DNA of 64,000 nucleotides from Clostridia bacterium (GTDB lineage Bacteria; Bacillota; Clostridia; Lachnospirales; Lachnospiraceae): the NCBI GenBank assembly GCA_910576325.1, contig CAJTIM010000025.1:1-64000 (forward strand), read 5' to 3'. This document shows positions 34,954 through 44,092 of this stretch, one piece after another. The stretch's first letter is position 1; each line of letters starts with the position of its first letter. The notes beneath the pieces are model-generated. The model was not told the origin of the DNA, made no database searches, and saw nothing but the letters and a program-made list of their open reading frames with translations. Position numbers and translations under genes: made by a program.

Positions 34954-36057
34954 CTAATTGGTAATTACCTTCTCCGTATCCTTATCAAATACATGAATCT
35001 TCTCCGTATCAAAAGCAAACCGAACCTTTGAGCCTACCTTGGCTGTAGTTGTAGCAGCCACCCGGGCAATCATATTGGTTTTCTGAAGCTCGGAGTAGAG
35101 ATATACCTCAGCGCCCAAGAGCTCATAGACTGTCACTTCCGATTCAATTACATTTTCCGTTTCCTCTGGTCCGGCTTCATGAACATCCTCAGGACGGATT
35201 CCCATAATCACCTGTTTTCCTTTATAGCCGTCGGAAAGGAGAGCTCCGCCCTTTTCGCCCGGAAGACTGATCCGCTCATTCCCGATCTTTAAGACTGCCT
35301 TGCCGTCCTGCTCTTCACAGACTGCCTCAAAGAAATTCATCTGCGGAGAACCGATAAAGCTTGCCACAAACCGGTTGCATGGCTTGTTATACAGATTCTG
35401 GGGCGTATCCACCTGCTGAACAATGCCGTCCCTCATTACGACAATCCGTGTTCCCAGGGTCATTGCCTCTGTCTGGTCATGGGTTACGTAAATAATTGTA
35501 GCCCCCAGACGTTCGTGAAGCTTGGCAATCTCCGTACGCATCTGTACACGCAGCTTGGCATCTAGATTGGAAAGAGGCTCATCCATCAAAAACACCTTAG
35601 GATTCCGCACAATGGCGCGCCCCATAGCCACACGCTGACGCTGCCCTCCGGAAAGCTGCTTGGGCTTTCTGTCCAGAAGCTTTTCCAAATCAAGAATCTT
35701 AGCCGCCTCTCTCACCTGACTTTCAATCTCGGCCTTCGGAACCTTGCGGAGCTTTAAGCTGAAAGCCATATTGTCAAATACATTCATATGAGGATACAGT
35801 GCATAGTTCTGGAACACCATGGCAATATCACGATCCTTGGGCTCCACATCGTTTACAACACGATCTCCAATCTTCAATTCCCCGGAGGAAATCTCCTCCA
35901 ATCCTGCGATCATACGCAGAGTGGTCGATTTTCCGCAGCCGGAGGGACCTACGAAGATGATAAACTCCCTGTCCTCAATCTCCAGATTAAAATCCTTTAC
36001 CGCCTCATAGCCGTTGGAATATACCTTGCAAATATTCTTTAGGGATAAGCCTGCCAT
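34954..36057 (-). CDS. MsmK/UgpC-type multi-sugar ABC ATPase (copy 1)
   Basis: 367 residues. Walker [14 protein letters not shown] (about 36), Q-loop VFQNYALYPHM, signature [39 protein letters not shown], then a C-terminal OB-fold regulatory region ([23 protein letters not shown]). Such ATPases energise several carbohydrate importers. The start at 36057 has GGAGG eight bases before. A second, closely related ATPase lies at 38289; both are downstream of msmEFG. This copy is last in the cluster, after two terminator-like hairpins. Confidence 0.93.
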   Translation of the reverse strand: MAGLSLKNICKVYSNGYEAVKDFNLEIEDREFIIFVGPSGCGKSTTLRMIAGLEEISSGELKIGDRVVNDVEPKDRDIAMVFQNYALYPHMNVFDNMAFSLKLRKVPKAEIESQVREAAKILDLEKLLDRKPKQLSGGQRQRVAMGRAIVRNPKVFLMDEPLSNLDAKLRVQMRTEIAKLHERLGATIIYVTHDQTEAMTLGTRIVVMRDGIVQQVDTPQNLYNKPCNRFVASFIGSPQMNFFEAVCEEQDGKAVLKIGNERISLPGEKGGALLSDGYKGKQVIMGIRPEDVHEAGPEETENVIESEVTVYELLGAEVYLYSELQKTNMIARVAATTTAKVGSKVRFAFDTEKIHVFDKDTEKVITN

Positions 36058-36145
36058 TTTTCTTCCTCCATACCTTCTTTTTTCCTGCTCCATGCCTGGC
36101 TTCCTGTTATCCGCCATGAGGCATCGGCCTTAAAGAAAGTATAAA

Positions 36146-36179
36146 GGACCTCCCGGCTTGGCGCCATATGCGGAGGTCC
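36146..36179 (-). terminator. Terminator after the GH13 gene
   Basis: GGACCTCC/GGAGGTCC form an 8-bp stem; on the minus strand TTTATACTTTCTTT follows. It lies between the GH13 gene and the ATPase copy 1, so the latter may have its own promoter. Confidence 0.7.
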
Positions 36180-36312
36180 CAAACTTTTCGGCAATTCTTT
36201 GTTAGAAATGCCGCCATTCTGAGGTCATCCCCTGCAATTTCGGCAAATCAACGAATCACCCTTTCTTTTTTCGGCAGATTGTCCTGCTAACACGTACAAA
36301 AACCTGTTATTC

Positions 36313-38145
36313 CTATTCCCGCAAAAGCCACCGCATCCCGTAAGCCGGAAGCTGTACCTCTTTTCCTTCCATACGCTCCCCGGACATCAGATCCACATAC
36401 ATTCCGTCCTCATTAATCCAGGCGGTCCGCTCCTCACCGGCAAAATTAAACAGAGCCGTCAGCTTTTCATCCTCAAAGGTCCTGTTCACACAGAGAACAG
36501 CCGCATCGTAAGTATCCGCAGTCCACACAGCCGCCTGATTTAAGAACACCGGATGCATTGCCCGTAAGTTCTCCATCCTGCGGATGCAGTCAAAGATCTC
36601 CTTCTGATAGCTGCCCTCCTTTTTCCGAAGCTCCGCCTTCTCCCAGGAAAAGCTTCCTCTGTGAAGGTAGCGGGAATCCTCTGCCTTTTTGGGGTCCTTG
36701 TGATACTCATTGTCATTGAGCTGTCCAATCTCATCCCCGCTGTAAATCACCGGGATTCCTGACTGCACAAGCATATATCCGTGAAGCATCTTAATAAAAC
36801 GCACCGCCCGGGCAGCCGCTTCCTCATTTCCTTCCTCCAAAGCTCCTTCCAATCCGCAAAGAGAAGCCGTAGTTCCGCAAAGGCGGGCGTCCCCGGAGGC
36901 GGGGTCGTCATTATACAGCTCCCCTCTTGCATAAGAGCCGGGCCATTTCCCCGTAAGGTAATCATTGAGATACTTCTTATGCGGAACCTCCTCCATATCC
37001 TTTTCCTTATTCAGCCAGTCATAATCCAGCCCCCAGCCAATGTCATCATGGCAGCGCAGGTAATTTAAGAACACATACTCCTTGGGCAGCGTATTTACAA
37101 TATCCATCTGCCGTTTCAAAAGAGCCACATCGCCTGTTGCAACCGTGTGCCAGGTCGTAGCCATCGTAGTTACGTTGTAAAGCATATGGCACTCCGGTTT
37201 CTCCACCGTGCCAAAGTAGGGAACCACCTTCACCGGCTCCATCACCACCTCGCCCAGAAGCAGAACGCCGGGACATACAATCTCGCAGATCATCCGCAGC
37301 ATCCGCACAATGCTGTGTACCTGGGGCAGATTCCGGCAGGTGGTGCCCAGCTCTTTCCAGATATAAGGCACCGCATCAATGCGGATAATATCCACGCCCT
37401 GGTTCGTCAGATTCAGCAGACAGTCGGTCATATCGTGAAATACAACCGGATTCCGGTAATTCAAATCCCACTGGTAAGGGTAGAAGGTCGTCATTACAAA
37501 CTTCTTCTCATCCTCCAGCCAGGTAAAATTCCCCGGCGCCGTGGTGGGAAATACCTGGGGGCACGTCTTTTCATACTGTCCGGGAATCTCAAAGCTGTCA
37601 AAAAAGAAATACCGATCCTGAAACTCCTTCTCCCCTGCTCTGGCCCGCTTCGCCCACTCATGTTCCTCCGAGGTATGGTTCATTACAAAATCCAGGCAGA
37701 CGCTTAAGCCCTTCTTATGGCAGGTCTCCGTAAGCGCCGCCAGATCTTCCATCGTTCCCAAATCCGGCCGCACCTTACCGAAATCCGCAACCGCATAGCC
37801 GCCGTCGCTCTTTCCCTCCGGGGAATCCAGAAGGGGCATCAGATGGAGATAATTCACGCCGCACTCCTGAATATAGGGGAGACGCTTTTCCACTCCTTTC
37901 AGATTTCCTGCAAAGGCTTCCGTGTACATCATCATGCCCACCATATCATTGCGCTTGTACCAGTCCGGATCGGCCTCCCGGACAGCATCAAGCTTTTTCA
38001 AAGAAGCCCGGCGTTCCTCGTATCTGGCCTTCAGGCGGCCGCACAGGTAGGAAAATCCGTCCTCCGGATAAAGTTCACAGTACAGCCACTTCAATTCATC
38101 CAGATGCCTTGCAAGTCGTTCTTCAAAATCTACTGCTTTACTCAT
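36313..38145 (-). CDS. GH13 amylosucrase-like glucanotransferase/glucosidase
   Basis: 610 residues: an N-terminal helical domain (about 1-75) as in amylosucrases, a GH13 barrel with MNHTSEEH (region I), IIRIDAVP (nucleophile D257), LLLGEV (acid E299) and NYLRCHDDIG (H366-D367), then a C-terminal beta domain. Similar clostridial proteins are called amylosucrase or sucrose-active alpha-glucanotransferase. In a raffinose-type cluster it would split or transfer from the sucrose left after alpha-galactosidase action, but the real specificity is not visible. It is cytoplasmic, with no signal peptide. GGAGC precedes the ATG. Confidence 0.85.
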   Translation of the reverse strand: MSKAVDFEERLARHLDELKWLYCELYPEDGFSYLCGRLKARYEERRASLKKLDAVREADPDWYKRNDMVGMMMYTEAFAGNLKGVEKRLPYIQECGVNYLHLMPLLDSPEGKSDGGYAVADFGKVRPDLGTMEDLAALTETCHKKGLSVCLDFVMNHTSEEHEWAKRARAGEKEFQDRYFFFDSFEIPGQYEKTCPQVFPTTAPGNFTWLEDEKKFVMTTFYPYQWDLNYRNPVVFHDMTDCLLNLTNQGVDIIRIDAVPYIWKELGTTCRNLPQVHSIVRMLRMICEIVCPGVLLLGEVVMEPVKVVPYFGTVEKPECHMLYNVTTMATTWHTVATGDVALLKRQMDIVNTLPKEYVFLNYLRCHDDIGWGLDYDWLNKEKDMEEVPHKKYLNDYLTGKWPGSYARGELYNDDPASGDARLCGTTASLCGLEGALEEGNEEAAARAVRFIKMLHGYMLVQSGIPVIYSGDEIGQLNDNEYHKDPKKAEDSRYLHRGSFSWEKAELRKKEGSYQKEIFDCIRRMENLRAMHPVFLNQAAVWTADTYDAAVLCVNRTFEDEKLTALFNFAGEERTAWINEDGMYVDLMSGERMEGKEVQLPAYGMRWLLRE

Positions 38146-38185
38146 ACTATAGCTCCTATTCCAGTATCATAATATTATTATGTCC

Positions 38186-38215
38186 AAAGGCAGGCAGCCC
38201 CGGCTGCCTGCCTTT
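38186..38215 (-). terminator. Hairpin between ATPase copy 2 and the GH13 gene
   Basis: AAAGGCAGGCAGC pairs perfectly with GCTGCCTGCCTTT (13 bp, tight loop). On the minus strand only TTT follows before GGACATAAT, so it may attenuate rather than stop transcription into the GH13 gene. Confidence 0.55.
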
Positions 38216-38288
38216 GAAACTTATCAAGAAATTGCTATCTCCCGCACGTGCTTAAAACTACTGTTTTAAAGATTATTGTTTTGATTGG

Positions 38289-39398
38289 TTAATGAGCAAT
38301 TGCTTTCTCTGTCTCTTTGTCAAATACGTGGATCTTATCCGTATCCAGCACAAAATCAACTACGTCTCCCTCACGGGCCGCCGTGCCGGAGCTTACTCTT
38401 GCGGTCATCTGGGTTCCGCACATATCAAAGTACAGATAAACCTCAGCGCCCAAAAGCTCGTAAACATTTACAGTTCCCTTTACTACGGCCTGATTTTTCG
38501 CTCTTGTAGTTGCCGGATCGCTTACATCCTCGGGACGGATGCCCATCACAACCTGTTTTCCCTTGTAGCCGCCGTCAATGAGCTTCTTGCCCTTTTCTGC
38601 GGTAAGGGGAACACGGTAATCTCCGGCCTTCAGGAATACATTTCCTCCCTCTGCCTCGCAGACAGCATCAATGAAATTCATCTGAGGAGAGCCGATAAAG
38701 CCTGCAACAAAGAGATTATCCGGCTCGTTGTATAAGGTCTGGGGGCTTGCAATCTGCTGAACCACGCCGTCCTTCATAACAACGATTCTTGTTCCCAGAG
38801 TCATGGCCTCGGTCTGGTCATGAGTTACATAGATAATGGTAGCGCCCAGTCTCTGATGCAGCTTGGAAATCTCAGTACGCATCTGTACACGCAGCTTGGC
38901 GTCCAGGTTGGAAAGAGGCTCATCCATCAGGAATACCTTGGGGTTGCGCACAATGGCACGGCCCATCGCAACACGCTGACGCTGTCCGCCGGAGAGCGCT
39001 CTCGGCTTCCGGTCCAGAAGCTTCTCCAGATCCAGGATTCTTGCCGCCTCCTGTACCTTTTTGTCAATCTCCTCCTTGGGCGTTTTCTTAATCTTCAGGC
39101 CGAATGCCATATTGTCCCTTACGGTCATATGGGGATACAGCGCGTAGCTCTGGAATACCATTGCGATATCACGATCCTTAGGCTCCACATCGTTCATCAG
39201 CTGTCCGTCAATCTTGAACTCGCCGGAGGAAATGCTCTCCAGACCTGCCACCATACGCAGAGTTGTGGACTTTCCGCAGCCGGAGGGTCCTACGAAAATG
39301 ATAAATTCCTTATCCTCGATCTCCAGGTTGAAATCCTTTACAGCCTCATATCCGTTGGGGTATCTCTTGTAAATATTCTTTAATGATAAACTCGCCAT
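38289..39398 (-). CDS. msmK: MsmK/UgpC-type multi-sugar ABC ATPase (copy 2)
   Basis: 369 residues with Walker [60 protein letters not shown] and the C-terminal MGIRPEDV and [14 protein letters not shown]. It is closely similar to the copy at 34954 through most of the nucleotide-binding domain, with divergence mainly in the C-terminal half. It lies directly in the msm-aga gene order and is therefore the likelier partner of msmF/msmG. Its leader holds a family B repeat just upstream of the GGAGG site. Confidence 0.94.
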   Translation of the reverse strand: MASLSLKNIYKRYPNGYEAVKDFNLEIEDKEFIIFVGPSGCGKSTTLRMVAGLESISSGEFKIDGQLMNDVEPKDRDIAMVFQSYALYPHMTVRDNMAFGLKIKKTPKEEIDKKVQEAARILDLEKLLDRKPRALSGGQRQRVAMGRAIVRNPKVFLMDEPLSNLDAKLRVQMRTEISKLHQRLGATIIYVTHDQTEAMTLGTRIVVMKDGVVQQIASPQTLYNEPDNLFVAGFIGSPQMNFIDAVCEAEGGNVFLKAGDYRVPLTAEKGKKLIDGGYKGKQVVMGIRPEDVSDPATTRAKNQAVVKGTVNVYELLGAEVYLYFDMCGTQMTARVSSGTAAREGDVVDFVLDTDKIHVFDKETEKAIAH

Positions 39399-39418
39399 TA
39401 CTCTTACCTCCTATTTTA

Positions 39419-39520
39419 AGTTCCGTAATCTCCCTCACAATACACCCTCATGAAATCAATTTCCAGCCACAAAAGCATGTGTCTGTAAATCGATTTGTGC
39501 ATTGTGAGGGAGATTACTGT
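39419..39520 (-). repeat. Repeat family B, copy B1
   Basis: The arms GTAATCTCCCTCACAATACAC (39425-39445) and its near-complement (39498-39518) make a 21-bp palindrome with one mismatch, around a centre containing TGTAAATCGATTT. The same arms, with coordinated changes, occur in two tandem copies at 59486. The element ends directly before the TAAAATAGGAGG site of the ATPase gene. The rest of this 222-bp gap holds only a small GC hairpin (39597-39613). Confidence 0.8.
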
Positions 39521-39620
39521 AATAATTTATTGTTTATTAGAATGATTACATATGTTTCTCTAGTCTGTCTCTAAACACGTTTTACAACCAATTGTCCGGC
39601 GCCCGCAGCGCCGATTCCGC

Positions 39621-40076
39621 TTACTTAAGTTTCCGGTGCAGCCGCATTTCCTCCAGAAATTCCTCATTGGGTTCCAGGTAAATCAGGTCGTTCCCCACCT
39701 TAAGGGTATAAACCTTAGCCTTCTCCCATCCCGAGGTAAAGTCCCGTACCTTACAGCCCGCCGCGCTTTTTCGTCCCTCTGTCACATACTCCATGTCTTT
39801 GCGCTCGCACCGGTACAGATCCTTTCTCTTTTCCTTGCGGATGATCTTGGAAACCTCAAAGTCTCCGTTCACGTACACATATTCATACTCATACCGCCAG
39901 CTGCGAAGAAGCAGCACACCGACTATCACAAAGGCTAAAACTGGCAGAAACAACAGAGGATAAATAATGGTATCCACCACAAGTACCGCCATAGCTGCCA
40001 GCATTACCGCCTTTAAGAGACGCTTTCCCCTGGGCATCACATAAGGAATACACCATTCCAGAACAACATCCTTCAT
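39621..40076 (-). CDS. DUF6106-like small membrane protein
   Basis: 151 residues. After LEWCIPYVMPRGKRLLKAV come two hydrophobic segments (about 25-65), then a charged soluble domain with YEYVYVNGDFEVSKIIRKEKRKDLYRCERKDME and LKVGNDLIYLEPNEEFLEEM. This fits DUF6106 proteins of Lachnospiraceae, of unknown function. I start at 40076 with AAAGGAG eight bases upstream. It lies 14 bp after the alpha-galactosidase stop, which is curious for a sugar operon. Confidence 0.72.
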   Translation of the reverse strand: MKDVVLEWCIPYVMPRGKRLLKAVMLAAMAVLVVDTIIYPLLFLPVLAFVIVGVLLLRSWRYEYEYVYVNGDFEVSKIIRKEKRKDLYRCERKDMEYVTEGRKSAAGCKVRDFTSGWEKAKVYTLKVGNDLIYLEPNEEFLEEMRLHRKLK

Positions 40077-40090
40077 TTTAAAAGCTCCTT

Positions 40091-42286
40091 TCACAAAGCC
40101 CTAATATGATACTGCACTGACTCATACTGCAGAAGGTTTCCCGGTACCGGAAGTCCGGCGCTCATAAGAGCCTGGCCGGATAAGCTTCCCTCCATACCGT
40201 CCACCCGGTACTGCATCCGCGGATTTAAGCCCTTGGCCTTCACATACCGCTGGGCGTCGTTGGCCTCCTTCTCCGTCAGCACCAGAGAAATCAGAGCTTC
40301 GTCCCGGCCCGGCGACACATGCTCCCAGGCCACATACTCCGAAAAGGTATAAGGATTGGTAAGCCGGTAGTAATCACCGCAGACAATCAGCGGATAATTC
40401 TTTTTATAAGCCTTAACCTGCTCTCTGCAAATCTGCTTCTCTTCTTTTGTAAGCTTGGTGGAATCCAGCTCATAGCCCAGGATTCCGTCCATCGCCGTAA
40501 CTCCTCTCGTCTCCAGAGGCACCGTCCGCCCCGTCTGATGGTTGGGACATACGGACACATGGGATTCCATAGCGGAAACAGGATAAACAAAGGTCGTTCC
40601 GTACTGAATTTTTAAACGGCACACCGCATCCGTATTGTCGCTGCACCAAATCTGCGGCTGATAGTAAAGCATTCCCGGGTCAAAGCGTCCGCCTCCGCCG
40701 CTGCATCCGCAGAAGAGAATCTCCGGATGAGTTAAAATAATGCGGTTCATAATGTCATAAAGCCCCAGGATATAGCGGTGATAAATCTCACCCTGCTTTT
40801 CCTTCTCCACAATGGCGGACCAGGCATCCGTGATAAAGCGGTTCATATCCCATTTCACATACTCGATCCGGGCGCTGTCCAAAACACCGTTGATGGATGC
40901 CACAATGTAGTTCCTCACATCCTCCCTGGACAAATCAAGCACAAGCTGATATCTGCCTCTGGAGGGCTGTCGTCTCGGCATCTGCAGACACCAGTCCGGA
41001 TGCTTCCGGTAAAGCTCGCTGTTCTCCGACACCATTTCCGGCTCAATCCACAAGCCGAATTTTAAGCCCATCTTATGAATTTCCTCAGAAAGACCGCTTA
41101 AGCCTTGGGGCAGCTTGGCCGTATTCACATCCCAGTCTCCCAGAGCCGCATTGTCATCATTGCGGTTTCCGAACCATCCGTCATCCAGGACAAAAAGCTC
41201 CACGCCCATATCCACCGCTTCTTTGGCTATCTTAAGAAGCTTTGCCTCATCAAAGTCGAAGTAGGCCGCCTCCCAGCTATTGATAAGAATGGGCCGCTCC
41301 TTCTTAACATAAGGACTTTTGCACAAATTCTCACGGTACACCCTGTGATACAGGTGTGTCAGATGGGTGAGTCCCTCTCCCGAGTAAGCCAGCACCACCT
41401 CCGGAGCCGTAAAGCGCTCGCCGGGCTTTAGCTGATAGGAAAAATGCTTGGGATGAATCCCCATCACAATCCGGGTCTGGTCATACTGATCCTTTTCCAC
41501 CTTGCACATAAAGTTGCCGCTGTAAACAAAGGAAAATCCATAGCAGCGGCCGTCATCCTCACTAGCTCCCCTCTCACAAAGAATCGTAAACGGATTGTGC
41601 TGGTGGCTGGAGGCTCCCCGGAAGCTCCCTACATTCTGAATACCGTAGGCCAGGGGATTTCTGCTCCACTCCCGTTCCATTGTATGACGTCCGTCAAAAT
41701 GAATAAAATCATAGTCGGAATCCATAAAATCCATCGTCAAAGACATAATACGGTTCAGATAAATGGTATCCTCACTCTCATTGAACACCTTGACCGCCCG
41801 TGTAATAATATCTTTTTCTTCAAAAACCGAGTAACAAAGCACAACCGTAAGCTGCGTGGCCGGGTCCGTAAGCCAAATCTCCAGGGTGTCCACCCGATCC
41901 TTCTCGGTTCCCCACAGGGAGGGGAGGCCAGCCAGGGAATACTTGCCCGCATAAATCTCATGCTTTGCAACCTTTCCCACAAAGGCATAGCTTCCGTCCC
42001 CGTTTTTTACTTCAATGCTGCTCAGTCGATAATCGCAGCTTCCATCGCTCGAAAATTCCTGCGGTAGAAAATCCAGTGAGAATGTACGGTCATTTCCCGC
42101 CTCGTTCGGATTGGGAGAAAAGCCTCTGTCCTGGAGCTGAATCAAATAGCTTAAGTCCTCATCCTCCAGCCGCTCTCCATAATATAAATGCAAAAGATAT
42201 CCATAATCGCTTACCTTCATCTGGTAAGTGCTGTTCTTTGTCTGCAACAGAAATGTTTTTTTGCTTTCTATATATCTGACTGACAT
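40091..42286 (-). CDS. aga: GH36 alpha-galactosidase
   Basis: 731 residues: N-terminal beta-supersandwich (about 1-320), catalytic barrel with the nucleophile in YVKWDMNR (D480) and the acid/base in IWCSDNTDA (D550), and a C-terminal beta domain. SWEAAYFDF and LFVLDDGWFG also match. It hydrolyses alpha-1,6-galactosides such as melibiose and raffinose in the cytoplasm after uptake by MsmEFG. No signal peptide. GGAGG precedes the ATG. Lies 44 bp after msmG. Confidence 0.95.
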   Translation of the reverse strand: MSVRYIESKKTFLLQTKNSTYQMKVSDYGYLLHLYYGERLEDEDLSYLIQLQDRGFSPNPNEAGNDRTFSLDFLPQEFSSDGSCDYRLSSIEVKNGDGSYAFVGKVAKHEIYAGKYSLAGLPSLWGTEKDRVDTLEIWLTDPATQLTVVLCYSVFEEKDIITRAVKVFNESEDTIYLNRIMSLTMDFMDSDYDFIHFDGRHTMEREWSRNPLAYGIQNVGSFRGASSHQHNPFTILCERGASEDDGRCYGFSFVYSGNFMCKVEKDQYDQTRIVMGIHPKHFSYQLKPGERFTAPEVVLAYSGEGLTHLTHLYHRVYRENLCKSPYVKKERPILINSWEAAYFDFDEAKLLKIAKEAVDMGVELFVLDDGWFGNRNDDNAALGDWDVNTAKLPQGLSGLSEEIHKMGLKFGLWIEPEMVSENSELYRKHPDWCLQMPRRQPSRGRYQLVLDLSREDVRNYIVASINGVLDSARIEYVKWDMNRFITDAWSAIVEKEKQGEIYHRYILGLYDIMNRIILTHPEILFCGCSGGGGRFDPGMLYYQPQIWCSDNTDAVCRLKIQYGTTFVYPVSAMESHVSVCPNHQTGRTVPLETRGVTAMDGILGYELDSTKLTKEEKQICREQVKAYKKNYPLIVCGDYYRLTNPYTFSEYVAWEHVSPGRDEALISLVLTEKEANDAQRYVKAKGLNPRMQYRVDGMEGSLSGQALMSAGLPVPGNLLQYESVQYHIRAL

Positions 42287-42330
42287 CTATGTAGTCCTCC
42301 ACCGTAAGTAAATAATTCTGCCCGGACTTA

Positions 42331-43170
42331 TTATTTTCCTCCTGTCATTGCAACACCCTCGATGAACTGCTTCTGGAAGAACAGATACAGCACCACCATA
42401 GGAATCATTGCCAGCAGGGAGCCTGCCATCATAACCGGGAAGTTTGTATTAAACTGTCCTCTTAAGGTAGCAAGACCGGAGGACAAGGTCATCATCTTCA
42501 AATCTGTGTTGGCAATCAGGGGCCACATCAGATCTCCGTAAGCGAACACTGCCGTAAATACGGCCAGAGCCGCCATAGAGGAGGTGGTCAGGGGCACCAT
42601 AACCTTCACAAAGGTCTGCCACTGATTGCAGCCATCCAGATAAGCCGCCTCGGAAATCTCATCCGGGATTCCCATATAAGCCTGACGCAGAAAGAATGTA
42701 CCGAAAGCGCTTACCAGTCCCGGAAATACCAGGGCGAAAATCGTGTTGGTCAATCCCATCTTTGCCAGCATCTGATACTGAGGCGTAATAAAAATCTGGG
42801 AAGGAAGCATCATCTGCACCAGAACCAGGGAGAAGAGGAAATTCTTTCCCTTAAAGTTCAGCTTTGCAAATGCATAGCCCGCCATAGAGCTGAAACCCAC
42901 CGCACAAACCACACGCCAGAAAATCAGCAGAATGGTGTTCTTGTAAAGGGCTCCGAAGGGAAGGCTGGCCATCGCATCCTTAAAGTTATCAATGATCCAC
43001 TGTGCCGGGAAGAAATCCGGCGGAATCTGCATACTCTCGGCTACCGTCTTAAAGCTTGTCAGAAGCATCCAGATAAAGGGGAAGATCATAACGATGGACC
43101 CAATGATGAAAAACAAATATGTGCCTGCTGTCCGAAGCTTTTGATTTCTCTCTAATGAATTGGATTTCAT
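42331..43170 (-). CDS. msmG: Sugar ABC permease (MsmG type)
   Basis: 279 residues, six membrane spans, carbohydrate-uptake family 1 permease. The conserved EAA loop is EISEAAYLDGCNQWQTFVKVMVPLT (about residues 175-200), the contact site for the ATPase. GGAGG precedes the ATG. Starts 13 bp after msmF. Together they form the membrane channel for alpha-galactosides. Confidence 0.94.
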   Translation of the reverse strand: MKSNSLERNQKLRTAGTYLFFIIGSIVMIFPFIWMLLTSFKTVAESMQIPPDFFPAQWIIDNFKDAMASLPFGALYKNTILLIFWRVVCAVGFSSMAGYAFAKLNFKGKNFLFSLVLVQMMLPSQIFITPQYQMLAKMGLTNTIFALVFPGLVSAFGTFFLRQAYMGIPDEISEAAYLDGCNQWQTFVKVMVPLTTSSMAALAVFTAVFAYGDLMWPLIANTDLKMMTLSSGLATLRGQFNTNFPVMMAGSLLAMIPMVVLYLFFQKQFIEGVAMTGGK

Positions 43171-43183
43171 ACTTCTCCACCTC

Positions 43184-44077
43184 CTATACTTCGTAGTTCA
43201 CCCATTTCTTCTGTCCCCAGAACTGGAAGGCCGTTACAATACCGATGAGAAGAACGGTCCAGATCACGACTGCGGAGCCATAGCCCTTATTGCCGGCTAC
43301 AAAGGACTCGCGGTAGAACAGGAACATCAGAGACTGGGCGCTTGTCAGTGCCGGGTTTGACTCCTCTACCATCATGTAAATCAGGTCATATACTTTCAGG
43401 GAGGACATCAAACGCATAATCATAACTACGAACAGAGTAGGAGAAACCATAGGCAGCGTAATGTGGAAGAATTGCTGAATCTTGGTTGCTCCGTCAAGGC
43501 TTGCCGCCTCATAATAGGACTTGGATATATTCTGCAGTCCCGACAGAAGAAGCACCGCGTCGTAGCCGATGGCGCTCCAGATTGCCACGATAGCACAGGT
43601 CACCATAACCACGTTGGGATTGGTAATCCAGTTTACGTTGTTTCCCAGGAGGGTGTTGATGATACCGTACTCGGTGTTGAACATCCACTTCCACACCATA
43701 GCAACCGCTGCCGGAGCTACAACCATAGGCAGGAAGAAGATGGCACGGAAAGCCGTTCTTCCTTTAATCTTCGTGTTCAGCATAACCGCAACCACCAGTG
43801 CCAGGAATATGCCAAGAGGCACGGTCAGGAGGCAGAAATAAATGGTATTTAAATTCGCCCTCCAGAAATCCGCATTGGTGAACATGGTGATATAGTTGGT
43901 CAAACCGTTAAACTCATAAAAGCCAAAGGGCTTTGTCTTTGTAAAGCTCAATTTTAAGGTGTCAATAAACGGGTAAAGATTCAGTACAATCAAGCCGATG
44001 ATGGTAGGCGCTACCATGATATAGCCCCACATGCCTTCGGTCTTAGCGAACTTGCCCGCCTTGCTGTTATTTGCCAT
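43184..44077 (-). CDS. msmF: Sugar ABC permease (MsmF type)
   Basis: 297 residues, six spans, with MVAPTIIGLIVLNLYPFIDTLKLSFTKTKPFG at the start and the EAA loop YYEAASLDGATKIQQFFHITLPMVSP (about residues 194-219). AGGGGAGG precedes the ATG. Lies 15 bp after the binding-protein gene, completing the msmEFG order. Confidence 0.94.
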   Translation of the reverse strand: MANNSKAGKFAKTEGMWGYIMVAPTIIGLIVLNLYPFIDTLKLSFTKTKPFGFYEFNGLTNYITMFTNADFWRANLNTIYFCLLTVPLGIFLALVVAVMLNTKIKGRTAFRAIFFLPMVVAPAAVAMVWKWMFNTEYGIINTLLGNNVNWITNPNVVMVTCAIVAIWSAIGYDAVLLLSGLQNISKSYYEAASLDGATKIQQFFHITLPMVSPTLFVVMIMRLMSSLKVYDLIYMMVEESNPALTSAQSLMFLFYRESFVAGNKGYGSAVVIWTVLLIGIVTAFQFWGQKKWVNYEV

Positions 44078-44092
44078 GTATAAGCCTCCCCT

